NCBI RefSeq assembly: GCF_000165425.1
Contig: NW_001798957.1
Coordinates: 124,001-188,000 of the forward strand
Direction: 5' to 3'
Length of the DNA: 64,000 nucleotides
Origin: Paramecium tetraurelia
Taxonomy: Eukaryota; Ciliophora; Oligohymenophorea; Peniculida; Parameciidae
How positions within the stretch are numbered: the first letter of the stretch is position 1; each line of letters starts with the position of its first letter. Both the position numbers and the translations under genes were made by a program. The notes under the pieces were generated by a model, which was not told where the DNA came from, searched no databases, and saw only the letters and a program-made list of their open reading frames with translations. Positions 1 through 11,289 of the stretch are shown piece after piece.

Positions 1-1681
1 GTTATTATTATTTGTATTATTCAGCCTAAGTTTCATCGAAGTTAATGTTTATTGATTGCATTTAAACTGGGTCAAGAACAATGTTGATTGATTACATTTC
101 AGCATCTCCTTGCACAATATTTATTGATTGGGCTACATCAGGTTATCTCTCGGTTGAATTCTGTTGGGCTCCTTGATTGTAATGAAAATAAGGGTCCTTA
201 TTTATTTTTTTATTGCCATAGGTATTATACTTATCGTCTTCATTAATTGGATTGAAGATTTCGTGTGGAATAATAGGTTTATTTTAGTAGACCATTTCTT
301 CTGGAGTGAGAGGAATATATTGATGGTCGTTTACATAAATATCATCTCTATGTTGAGGATTCATAAATTCATGAGGGATAAATCCACCGTTTTGAATGAT
401 TTCTTCAATTGGATCGAAAGGTATTTATGGATTTCTAAATAATTCTCTAGGTCCAGGTTCAAATTAAATTTCTTATTCTGTTGCTATTTGCTCATCAATT
501 TATTAATTATCTTCAACTTATTCTTAATCACCTTCTATTTATTCTTAATCTCCCTCTATTTATTCTTAATCACCTTCTATTTATTCTTAATCACCCTCTA
601 TTTATTCTTAATCTCCTTCTATTTATTCTTAATCTCCCTCTATTTATTCTTAATCACCTTCTATTTATTCTTAATCACCCTCTATTTATTCTTAATCTCC
701 TTCTATTTATTCTTAATCTCCCTCTATTTATTCTTAATCACCCCCTTAATCACCTTCTTATTATTCTAAATCACCTTCTTACTATTCTTAATCTGCTCCT
801 TCCTATTATTCTTATTATTATTCTTCTGGTTATTCTACATTTTCTTCTCCTTGATGGGAAATGAAAAAATCATCTAATCTCATTGTATACTATTTAATTT
901 TTTGCTTATTATGATCTTGAATTTCTTAGTCATTTAGGATATGCACTTAATTAACTGATCTTGTCTCAATTGGATTCAATTTATTATCAGTCTTAAATTT
1001 AGGTTCCTTTCTCAAAACAATTTGAAATTCGATTGGTACAGATATTTATTCTTGATGTTGAATCTGCTCATCCTCTAATTATTCTAGTTCTTGCAATTCT
1101 TCAACCAATTACTCAGCTTCCCCAATCTCTCCATTTCTTATGGGATCAAGGGAAATGTTGAGTTCTTCTAAAAACACTTCTTCAACTTCCATCTCCATAT
1201 TGGCTCTAATGCATACTTCGTAGAGTTTTTCGAGTGGAATAGGGATGGTTTCATCCATGATCATAGCCAATATATCTTTCAACCTTTAGACAACTCGAGT
1301 TCTGTTTGAACGCATTTCGTTTTTTAAGATTTGTAATAGAAAGTCTGGTTATTCTTCTGGATCTAATTCAATGAGATGCTCGATAATTTTGTTGTACAAC
1401 TTGTCATCATCCTGCCAACCAACTTTAAATACTGATTCTTCAGCCACTACTTATTTCATTTGTTATATTTTTTCTTCTAATTTTGATGCAGCATTAGGCG
1501 ATGGTGGATCTCTACTAGGATCCATTTTTAATTTAGTTGGGTACTCTCCCAAATGTGGAACAGGTTCTAAATCAGCAGCCACTCTGACTTCATGCTCTAA
1601 CTTATCATTGAAGGAGCTTGCCGTTTTAGCTGCTGCCAATAAATCATTGTCTGCCACTTGTGAGTCCATAAACCTTTGCAT
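1..1681 (-). CDS. Acidic repeat protein, C-terminus beyond left edge
   Basis: Read on the minus strand with TAA/TAG as Gln, one frame stays open from an ATG at 1681 to base 1, so at least 560 residues are encoded and the stop lies outside the window. The start reads MQRFMDSQVADNDLLAAAKT. It is followed by a Glu/Leu-rich region that looks helical (for example KLYNKIIEHLIELDPEE), then a block of 7-residue repeats of the type EGDQEQI (bases 536-745), then a Pro/Asn/Ile-rich tail. The frame is also open upstream of 1681 but has no ATG there, so an upstream exon is possible. I do not recognise the family. No membrane segment or catalytic motif is visible. The plus-strand Leu/Ile/Phe-rich frames over the repeat are shadows. 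Confidence 0.75.
536..745. repeat. 21-nt coding tandem repeat with exact 84-nt higher-order period
   Basis: Ten tandem copies of a 21-nt unit (tatttattcttaatcNccNtc on the plus strand). The variable bases cycle in the order ctccctc, caccttc, caccctc, ctccttc, so 536-619 is repeated exactly at 620-703 and begins a third time. On the minus strand each unit encodes one EGDQEQI heptad of the acidic protein. Confidence 0.9.
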
Positions 1682-1785
1682 CCAAGGCGGATTGTATGTA
1701 GATATCCTGTCAGTTTGTATTAGTGATTAAATTACAAACTAAGCATGCACACAATACAACAGAGTTATAATTAAATACATTTAAT

Positions 1786-2534
1786 ATGAAATACATTATT
1801 TTGCTAGCTCTGTTATTCAATTTGAATCAATGCATTAGTTTCTATGCCAAAGAAGGAGTTGAAAAGTGCTTCTCAGATGAAGTGCCTAGTCAAACTGTAA
1901 GTCCCCATTATTCATCATTTAGATAGTAGTGATATATCATGAATTGATGTCAGAAGGTGTGGCCAAAAATGAAAAAAGAGGTATTCATTCGTTCTCCACT
2001 TAGACATCCCAAAAATGATCAAAGATGGAATCACTCTCAATGTCTATGGCCCTGATGGCAATATAGTGAAAACTGCTAAAACTGTGGAAGGAAAGAACAA
2101 ATTGTCATTCACAGCCAAAACAAGTACCTTTGTTACTCATACGTTTTAGTGGGCAGATACAAGTTCTGTGTAATCAAGTCCAAATAATTTTGGAGTGTCA
2201 ATGAGTACAAATACTCCATTAAAATACAACAGGGAGTTGATCACAATCTCCAAGATGCTGCAAATAAGACTCACGTTGAATCCATCAAAGGTATCACACA
2301 CTTTTTACTATTCCTTTTATAGACAGAATTTCAGCCTTGAAAAACAGAACAGATGATTTCATTTCGCTTTAATAATTGAATCGAGAACAAGAAGACAAAT
2401 TAACTACTCAATCGATCGACATCAGCAGAAGAGTCACTTAGACTACCATTTTATAAATTGTTGTCCTTCTTGCATCTGGTGTCTATTAGATTTGGAGTCT
2501 AAAGAAATTCTTTAAGTAGAGATTCTTGATGTGA
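1786..2534 (+). CDS. p24 (emp24/gp25L, GOLD domain) cargo receptor
   Basis: A 213-residue p24-family protein of the ER-Golgi pathway. It has an N-terminal signal peptide (MKYIILLALLFNLNQCISF), a GOLD domain with two Cys (KCFSDE and RYKFCV), a helical lumenal stalk (RISALKNRTDDFISLQ), one membrane segment (TILQIVVLLASGVYQIW) and a short basic tail KKFFKQRFLM. The architecture and length match the family, whose members pack cargo into COPII/COPI vesicles. Four introns, 1897-1922, 1981-2003, 2124-2149 and 2291-2322, are GTA...TAG and are needed to keep the frame. The coding length after removing them is 642 nt, a whole number of codons. The two aromatic residues of the tail and its Lys/Arg are consistent with coat binding. 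Confidence 0.9.
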
Positions 2535-2678
2535 TGTTTATTTTATTAAAAAATATCAATGCTTTTCAACAAGGGACTTTATATACATTAATACTGTGTA
2601 TCACATCATTCCAATCCTGATCCCATCTAAATTACTTTCCATTTTGAAGAATCCTTACCGATTTGTCCACTAATCAAG

Positions 2679-3011
2679 ATGCCATCCCAAAAAATTGAGT
2701 GGTTGTAAACCAAGTTGCCTTCAATCAAAACTAGAAATTCAAAGGCTGAAGCACAGACTGAAAGACAAAAATAAAATAAGAAGTCATGTCATACTAGAAT
2801 GGCATCACAGGTTAAATCCACTCCCACTTCTCCATTTACCGTAATTATGAGAACTAATAATCTATCCCCAAATGAGTTAGAAAATACTGCTAAAACTGTT
2901 CGTTATTAGTAGTTCCAACAACAATCATATTTAGTAAATAAATACTTAGCTCCGAGAAAGTTGGGATTGCATAGAGGAACCAATCCACTAAATTTTGGAT
3001 CAGAGAAATGA
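2679..3011 (+). CDS. Small basic hypothetical protein
   Basis: An uninterrupted 110-residue frame with ciliate code, starting MPSQKIEWLQTKLPSIKTRN and ending NPLNFGSEK before TGA. It is rich in Lys, Gln, Ser and Thr, with no membrane segment or recognisable domain. Six Gln codons are TAA/TAG, which suggests genuine code-6 coding. It sits between the p24 gene and the large membrane protein, on the same strand, with about 140 bp on the left and 340 bp on the right. An upstream exon cannot be excluded. Confidence 0.5.
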
Positions 3012-3354
3012 GGGTTTCATAACTTATTATCCCACTATCGAATTCACTCATTTAATATAATAATTTAAATGCTGCCTTATATAAAAATAATTAAAGAATC
3101 AATTTTTACTTTATTTCGCCTTCTTTTCTTCTTAAGTATATATATAAATTATACTAATCAAATTTTAATTTGTTTTTATTAACCTATTGTTTTTATTTTT
3201 AAAATATTCAAACACATATTAGAGTCTTTAATAAATTCAAATATTAACATCATTTTCTATTACTCCTTTGAAAAGTTATTTGGAACCACTATGGGAGCTT
3301 AATTGGCAAGCATTTATTTTTAAAATTATTATATTTATATCAGATTTTATCTAT

Positions 3355-6300
3355 ATGTGGCTCCCCTTCTTGATCGTGATTTCAGAAGCCTGTGATGTCA
3401 GAATCGATGAAATAAACATCTATCCAACTTAAGGAGAGAATTACATACTTCCAATGGACACATTATTTAGTGGCAGGAACTTGTCCTATTTTTGTTAGAA
3501 CTGCCCCAACAACCTTATTCTCTATAATACCTTCGAAACTATTGTCTCCAAAGACAATTATGGTAAATATGGAAATTTAATGAAGGCTTCACCACTAAGT
3601 CAATCGACTCAAATAAGACACATTTTGCTGTCTTGACTTACGAATAAACTCTAAATATTTATAATAATGATCTAGATTTGGTATCAAATCTCTAACTAAC
3701 TGATGGTTGGACGTATTTTAATGCAATCTACACGATCAACAATGAAGTTTTGCTGAATTGTTATAATCAGAATGTATTGTAATTTCTTTTTTAAAAACAA
3801 AATAAGTTCGTTTCTATATAGAAGTTGACATCACCCACTCCCATGAAAACTAAGATGAGATCATTTATTACCCAAAAGAAAGAAGCATTATTGTATGCGC
3901 AATTCTATGCTGAGTACTCAACTCTAACTCTCTTTATTTGGGAAGATGATCATTATAAAAACACTAGTGAGTGGTAGCATCAAATATTAGATTTCGATAT
4001 ATCAGACAAAGGATTCATCTATATTTTAGTTCCCAATGTGGGAATCTACCAGGCAATCATAGACAAGGAACTTAAATTTAGTGTGCCAACAATGCATTTA
4101 TCACCTCTGCAGCTACTCACAATAACAATTGGAACTAGTGTTACTTTAAACTCATAATTGGATATACTAATAATTACAAGCTTTGATTATGGTTCTTCTG
4201 TTTAAAAATATGTGGCATGGGAAAATTCTATTTATTTTTTTGGAGATTTTATTTTAACATATTTTGACTTTAGTCTTTACTCTACTTTACAAGTCCAAAT
4301 TAGTTAATATTTTTTAATCATTCAATAAGATAACTATTTTACTGTGAATTCAGCAGAAATCATCTATCAATCCTAAAATCGCAAGTCCATGTTTACATTT
4401 TCAAGAAACACTAATGACATCACATAAATATATTCCTATTTAGATCCAGCAACTAACCGTTTATATGAATTTAGCAACAAATTAACAGTTTCAACAATTC
4501 AGAACCCATAACTAAAAGGAATATTTGATCTTAATATCTCAAAGGGTCATTTTTCTATCTCTGCGTTTGAAATAGAGTTGCCCTTTTTAAATAGATTTTG
4601 TCGATCTCAAATTACATTTAATCTTTTGCCAAAGAATGACACCAATATCTATTAAGTGTACAATCAGAAATTGCCTAAAGTGATTATGCAAAATTCAATC
4701 GTTTAATATGCAGTGGACAGTTTTTCAGGTCCTCTATAAAAAATCAATGCAAACATCTCTGATCCTAAATTAGGGAAATTCGATGATGAGACCTTTGAAC
4801 TCTTAAATGTTTAGATTGATTAAGAATTTGACTTAGTTAAACTATTTTATGTAACTCAACTTTCTCTAGAAGGATTAATTTTAGTAGGGGTTCAAGATCT
4901 GACTTTGTATATTTATATTTGTTAAAGTAATTACACTTGCATGTAAGTTTATAATAATATTTTTAATCAAAAGATTCACTTCATAGAAATTTCATTTTAT
5001 TATTTATCAAACTTTACAGTAGCTATTAATTAAGGAAGTGTTGAATTGATATTAATCTAGGCTAATTACGACGAACAATTATTTGGCTAAAATATCGCCT
5101 TTTCAGAAACAGTTATCTGTTGTTAACCATTTGAGTAGTTTTTATTAACTTACAAAAATTTAGTTCTCCTGACTCCTGATAAGAGAATAATTATAACCAC
5201 GTTTAATTAAGATGTTATTTTCAGTTTAGATGAAGAAATAGTGAACCAACTTTTCTATGATCAAATCGAAAAACGATTAGAATTCAACCCTAAATCAATT
5301 ATTACTAATTAGTTAAACCTAGCATCTATTTTTTTTATTAATAACAGGGATAACTTTATTATAATTGATATTGCTTATAACAATAGTCTTATACCAATAA
5401 GTATTACTTTTGTTAACTATGAAATTTATTCATTGAATCTTGTTAATGAATAGATAGTGGTTTCAAATTTATTGGAGGATGATATGCTTGAATTTGAAGT
5501 ATATAAAATTTACAACATTTTGAAACCTGAATTTTAGAAGTAATTACCCCCTTTGTAAATTCTAAGAGGGGTTCCAATTTATTCTGATGATGCTCATCTC
5601 TATGTTCGCTCTCAAGCGAATTATATGGTAGTTTATAGTCCCGCTCTGCCTTACCACAGTACTTAGTATTTTAGATTCAAATTCACAGGGAATTACTTCA
5701 GTTGCATCGACTTAAATTATACATCCTATGTTACTTTTTCTAATAAGTATTATTTGTTGCATGTTGCAATAACTGAACAATTTATAAGCAGTAATGTTAT
5801 AAATGCTACCTACATTTCAGAATTAACTTAGATATTTGCTGTATCATCTGCATTAAATGTTGAATCAAAATAGTATTTTGACGATACTATTTATATTATA
5901 AATCCACTAATTGATATTGAAGTGGATTCTAAGAATTTAACATACCAGTTTCAAAAGGCTGAGCATTTTAGAATCGATTTAGATTTTCTATTCAATTTTT
6001 AAATTCTTAAATATGATTTGTAAACTAATGAGTAAGACTCAAAATAATCAAGTGTCGCATGTTAGTTATATCCATATTTTTAAGGTTAATAGAATTATAG
6101 TTTTCCAAACTTTACAATAGTATTGAATGTGAATAACGAGTTCTATTTATAAAGCAACACCTCAATACTTGGAGTGCAATCTGGAGTGCAAACATAATAT
6201 CTCTATTAGTTCTAAAAGTGTATGGCCTCTGCATCTTATTAAAATAAAATATACACAATTTGTATTAGTTCTTAAATAACATTCCTAATCTAATTTGAAA

Positions 6301-7391
6301 TTTCAGGAGCCAATATTACACAACTTTTTGGGTATGCTGCTTTGCCATTATCATGCCAAGTGATTAAAAAAATGGTTTAATTTTAGAATTTAACCTTTGT
6401 ACTTGGCTAGAATGTAATATCAAGTAAATATGAGTATATTTACGTATACAATCTATATAACTTAAGCAATATTACAGTCTAAAATGTATCTTGCAAGAAA
6501 GGCATTGAGGATTTCGCAGTTCAATATCTCTATAACCAAACTCAAAGTGAGCAAATTATTGCTATATTTTTCATCTGCGATAATGCACTTTATTATAACC
6601 TTGGCTATTTAAATTAGATTAATTACACACTTCATTTGGATAAGGATTTTTAGAATGTTATCTTAAAAGATAAAAAACTATTAATATTGAAATAAACGGC
6701 TATGCTGCAAATAATTCCCTTAGCTTTGAAGTATAACGAGATCCTGCTGGCTCTAACAACCACAAATGCCACAACTTTCATTTTCACCATGACATTCAGC
6801 AAAGATTTATACGTCAAAAAAGAACTGCAGTTATAGACTATAGTCTAAACAATCCCCCCATATGGAAATTATACTCAATAATACTTTGGATTAGCAATGA
6901 AAGGTATATTATTACTACTGTTTGCCTAATAAAATGAGCGTGTTTTTGCTGTCTATAATTATACCAAAATTTAAAGCAACATTAGAGAACCTTTAATGAT
7001 GATGGGAGGCCTTAATTAATCACTCCCTAACCCCTAAGGAGTGGCTATCTCCATAGTGTCTAATAAGTTAGGGGGCTAAATTGTGGATTTAACAAATGGA
7101 TCACTAAATATATATAATTTTACTTCTTCAAATTATTTAACATGCTAATCAACTTAAAGAGCTCACAACGATTAATATTATTCATTGAGTCTTTACAATT
7201 CTTTTAGTTCAGATACTATAGAATTAATTTTCCAATATAAAAAAGAGGGTCCAACTTATTGGATATATATCCTTTTGGCTATGGTCATTTTAAGTGTACT
7301 AAGCTTTGTCTATGTATATCGACAAAAGATGAAGGATCATAGGTATTTTTTTGAGGGAGAAGAAGAATTAACTGATGAATTTGAGCTTTGA
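3355..7391 (+). CDS. Large type I membrane protein, unrecognised family
   Basis: About 1337 residues. The start MWLPFLIVISEACDV looks like a signal peptide. A long Asn/Ile/Phe/Tyr/Ser-rich region with scattered Cys pairs follows (for example SYFCQNCPN), consistent with an extracellular or lumenal beta-rich domain. One membrane segment (YWIYILLAMVILSVLSFVYV) lies near the C-terminus, followed by a short charged tail ending EELTDEFEL. The frame is continuous from about 3586 to the TGA at 7389-7391. The first exon joins only if 23 nt (3563-3585, GTAAAT...GAAG) are removed. That acceptor is AAG rather than TAG, so a small indel is an alternative. I do not recognise the family; a surface protein or receptor is inference from topology only. 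Confidence 0.7.
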
Positions 7392-7807
7392 ATTAACTTG
7401 TATTTATAACCTATTTATAAAGTATAATAATAAATTCTAAGAATTATAAATCCTAAAGATTAAAATACGAATGATGCTAAATACATATATTATAAACTAT
7501 AATAATAGAAATAGTGTTAATGTCATAAATGTTTTGAAGAGTAAAATTTAATTGGGGTGATGAACCATATATAAAAAGGGAACTTTGAAGATATATTATT
7601 GTATAGGAATAAAGTAAGCATGGTTATTGAAATAACTCTAATCTTGGATAAGAAAAGCAAAATAAAGAATATAATTTTTATATATATGATGAAGTGGGTT
7701 ATTAGAAGATCCATATTTAAGAAGTAAATAAGTTTGTATTGTAATTAAAACTGATTTCAGGATTATAAATTTAATATCTATATAAATTATATTAAGATTA
7801 TATTTTA
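7392..7807. other. AT-rich spacer
   Basis: No convincing gene. A 60-70 codon plus-strand open frame from about 7561 and a minus-strand standard-code frame at 7523-7714 are low-complexity and unsupported. It presumably holds the 3' end of the membrane-protein gene and the promoter of the MORN gene. Confidence 0.5.
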
Positions 7808-8726
7808 ATGGGGTCTTGTAAAAGTTGCGAAACTCCTCAAGATGACAAGATTTTACATGCTTTGCCTAGTGATTCGAAAAGACCTAAGAGCGCCGAGATA
7901 ATTGCTCCAATGACTGGAGAAACCGAAGTAACTCGAGATAAAAGAGGAACATTTACTTATGAAAATGGAGCAAAATATACTGGAGAATGGTACAATATTA
8001 TTTTATATTTTGTTTTGGATTGGTATATGTCGTGATGGTTTTGGTACTCAAGTTTGGCCAGATGGAGCCCAGTATGAAGGACAATGGAAGGATGATAAAG
8101 CTCAAGGGAAGGGAGTCTTTAAACATGCAGATGGTGATATATGTAAATGAGTTTATTGAGTATTTAGATGATGGAGAGTGGGAAAATGACAAGGCAAATG
8201 GCTATGGTATTTATATTCATGCTGATGGTTCCAAATATGAAGGACTCTGGAAGGATGATAAATAACATGGCTATGGAAGTGAAACTTGGACTGATGGAAG
8301 CAAATACGAGGGAACCTACAAGTATGGAATGAAAGATGGTACTGGAACCTATTATTGGCCAGACGGAAAGGTTTATTAAGGCTAATGGTTACAAAACAAA
8401 ATGACAGGATACGGAGTATGTCATTGGAAAGATGGAAGATGCTATATTGGTGAATGGTTGGATAATAATATGCATGGTCATGGTAAATACACTACTCCAG
8501 ATGGGAAACAATATGAAGGAGATTATTATTTTGATAAAAAGCACGGATTTGGCACATTTACTTGGCCAGATGGCAAGAAGTAACTATGAAAATAATTTGT
8601 AGATATTCTGGAAACTGGAAGAAGGGTAAGTAACATGGCAAAGGTAAAATAATAGTTGATAAAATTGAAAAACATGGAATGTGGGAAGATGGCAAACGCA
8701 TTAGATGGATTGAAGATGAAGATTGA
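7808..8726 (+). CDS. MORN-repeat protein with predicted N-terminal acylation
   Basis: About 280 residues with ten or so MORN repeats (pattern YxGxWxxxxxxGxG, for example [15 protein letters not shown] and [20 protein letters not shown]). The start MGSCKSC fits N-myristoylation at Gly2 plus palmitoylation at Cys4/Cys7, so a membrane-attached scaffold is likely. Introns 8143-8167 and 8580-8602 are canonical. The first repeat joins the second (GEW to DGFGTQVW) only if 28 nt (7990-8017) are removed. That segment begins GTAC but ends TTTTG, and no AG exists between the donor and the restored frame. The predicted spliced repeat then has exactly the right MORN spacing, and the total is 281 codons. 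Either the acceptor has mutated, splicing is unusual, or the assembly is wrong here. Confidence 0.8.
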
Positions 8727-9208
8727 TTCTTTATATTTTTGTAATTAATGTTTTTTTCGATTGTTTATAAGTTGATTAATTAAAACACTTAATTATATTT
8801 TGATTTTAAAATTAAATCAATCTATCTCTTTGAACCTATTTAATGATTTCATAATTTATATATATAGAGATATGAAGTGCACTTGATAAAAGGAAATATA
8901 AAAAAAATTAATTCAAATAATTCTACTGTACTTTTTTAATGATCCAATTAAAAATAATTAAATAAAAACTAAGTTCTATATGATTATTATAAAAAGAATG
9001 ATATATTATCAACCTATAGAATACTTTATATATACTTTAATAAACACCTATATAATGACTTCACAAGATCAGAACTATTTCATTTGAGTACCAAACAAAT
9101 ATAAATTACCAATTGAACCAGTTATCATTCTTTGTTAAACTTTCACAAAATTGATTTTATTGAGTAATATAAAATGAAATTTTATATATAATTATAAATA
9201 TATATAAA
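8727..9208. other. AT-rich spacer
   Basis: Very AT-rich, with no frame I can support on either strand. It separates the MORN gene from the kinase gene. Confidence 0.5.
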
Positions 9209-11250
9209 ATGTCTAACCACCGCAATTTGAAGGATTTGTTTCCCTCAAAATTGAATTAAATGAAACCAAAAGTTGTAATTTATTGGGGTAATATTATTAG
9301 CAACAAAGTGAAACAACAAAGTAAACTCATAAATCACCTTTGGGTCTAAGTTAATTTACAAGTTTTTTTCAATTAGCTCAATTGTCATCTAAAAATAAAA
9401 ACAAATAATCTCAACAGAGAAGTGTAACACCTTAAAAAATAAAAATTGTTCAATTAAATATACAAAAATAAGATTAATCACAAATCTAAATTCAATCTAA
9501 GCATTTACGAAATTAGAGTGCATCGAATATCAATAGCAGCAGAAGTAATTCATTTTTTAAAGAAAAACAAGATTACTTATTCTAAAATACAAGTTCTCGC
9601 AGTCCTATTCAAACATTTTTGAAATAGGAATTAAAATAATCAAAACTATTAATCAATTCCCAGTTGCATCACTAGTAGGCTTCAAATTTAGACTTGTAAA
9701 GCAAATCCAAAGATTAATCCCCTATTAAACCAGCATTTTACGATAATTTAGACATAATCAATAGGAATACTGCAAGAAAAAATTCTCAATCTCCGAATAC
9801 GTCAATTTAAAAAATATCTCCTTTTATTAATCTTAAACAATCGAGTTCAACCAACATCAAATACCCAGATCATCAGATAAAGCAATAAAATAGTTTGGTC
9901 AAAGAAAATAAACCTGCAGATAAACCATATCAATTAATCAATCATGAGGTTCCGTAAATCCAGATAAAAAAGCAAGAGTTTCAGGTGCCTAGCCAATTTA
10001 AATAAAGCAAAGGACTTGATAATTTATTTAACTCTATGTTAAGTATTTAGCACATATCGCATATTTCGAGAAATGAAAATTCAAAGAGCATTTTTAGATA
10101 ACAAGAGAAGCCTCAATCCAGTGATGATGAAGAGGAAACTTTGATTGTCGATTGCAATATCTAAATCAACAAGTATAGTTTTCAATTTCATTACGTGATT
10201 GGCAAGGGAGGTTTTGGAAAGGTGTGGAGAGTTGAAATGAAAAAAAGCAAATAATATTATGCAATGAAAGAGATGTCAAAAGCTAAAATAATAGCGAAAC
10301 GGAGTGTTAATTCTGTCATGAATGAACGTAATCTTTTAGCTTAATTCAAACATCCCTTTTTAATCAATATGAATTATTGTTTTTAAGATAGAGAAAATCT
10401 CTATCTCGTAATGGATTTATTGACTGGAGGAGATCTGAGATATCATATTGGAAAAATGAGAAGATTCAAAGAGCATCAAACAAAGTTCTTTATTGCCTGT
10501 GTGTTTCTTGCACTAGAATTCTTACATAATAATAATATTATTCATAGAGACTTAAAACCTGAAAACCTAGTTTTAGATAAACAGGGGTATGCAAGATTGA
10601 CGGATCTAGGGATTGCAAGAGTGTGGAAATCAGAGAATTCTCAAGATACAAGTGGAACACCAGGATATATGGGTAATATTTAGTAACTAATTGAATAGCT
10701 CCTGAAGTTATGTGTAGATAAAATCATACTATAGCAGTGGATTACTTTGCATTGGGAATAATGGGCTATGAATTTATGTTAGGAAGGAGACCGTACAATG
10801 GAAGATCAAGATAAGAAATTCGTGATCAAATTTTGACTAGATAAGTGCAAATCAAAAGGTCTGAAATACCTGATGATTGGTCGGTGGAGGCTGCAGATTT
10901 CATCAACAAGCTTATTTAGAGAAAGCCTGCGAACAGATTAGGATTTAAGGGACCTGAGGAAGTGAAAAATCATCCTTGGCTTCGTAATTTCCCATGGTAA
11001 AAACTCTTGAACAAAGAGATCGAGTCTCCTTATATTCCGAAAGTAAAATTTTATTACTAATAAGTAAATTGATGATAATGTGGAATATCTGAATTAAATA
11101 AGCGAAGATAATGATAGTTAGGATGAATTAATTAAAGAAAATAAGCTTTTACTAAAAAAGAATTCAGTCCAAAATTTATTTAGTGGATATAGTTATGAAT
11201 GTAATACAAAATACACTAAGAGTACATCTAGTACTCTTTTTTTGGGATGA
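9209..11250 (+). CDS. AGC-like Ser/Thr protein kinase with DLG motif
   Basis: About 655 residues: a Gln/Ser/Asn/Lys-rich N-terminal half (roughly 1-300) without recognisable domains, then a kinase domain. Visible motifs are the glycine loop GKGGFGKV, the AMKE lysine strand, the catalytic loop HRDLKPEN, and the activation segment TDLGIARVWK...GTPGYMAPEVM. Here DLG stands in place of the usual DFG. After the domain come NRLGFKGPEEVKNHPWLRNF and an acidic Asn-rich tail. The order and spacing suggest an AGC/STK32-like relative. Substitution of Phe by Leu in DFG is known in active kinases. Introns 9275-9300, 10673-10698 and 11043-11064 restore one frame of 656 codons; the last one ends TAAG. Confidence 0.85.
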
Positions 11251-11289
11251 CTTTATTATTTTATATTTAATATATAGTAAACTAAACAT

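Noticed and set aside
481..864. Leu/Ile/Phe/Asn-rich repeat frames on the plus strand
   Set aside because: Antisense of the EGDQEQI repeat, which belongs to a frame open for more than 1.6 kb on the minus strand.
7523..7714. 63-residue minus-strand hydrophobic frame
   Set aside because: AT-rich spacer translation (Ile/Phe/Leu/Tyr), with no code-6 support or neighbours in frame.
7990..8025. TA-bounded internal eliminated sequence (IES) retained in the MORN gene
   Set aside because: TA-to-TA excisions possible here (33 or 35 nt) do not restore the MORN frame, and the ends do not match the TAYAG-type IES consensus.
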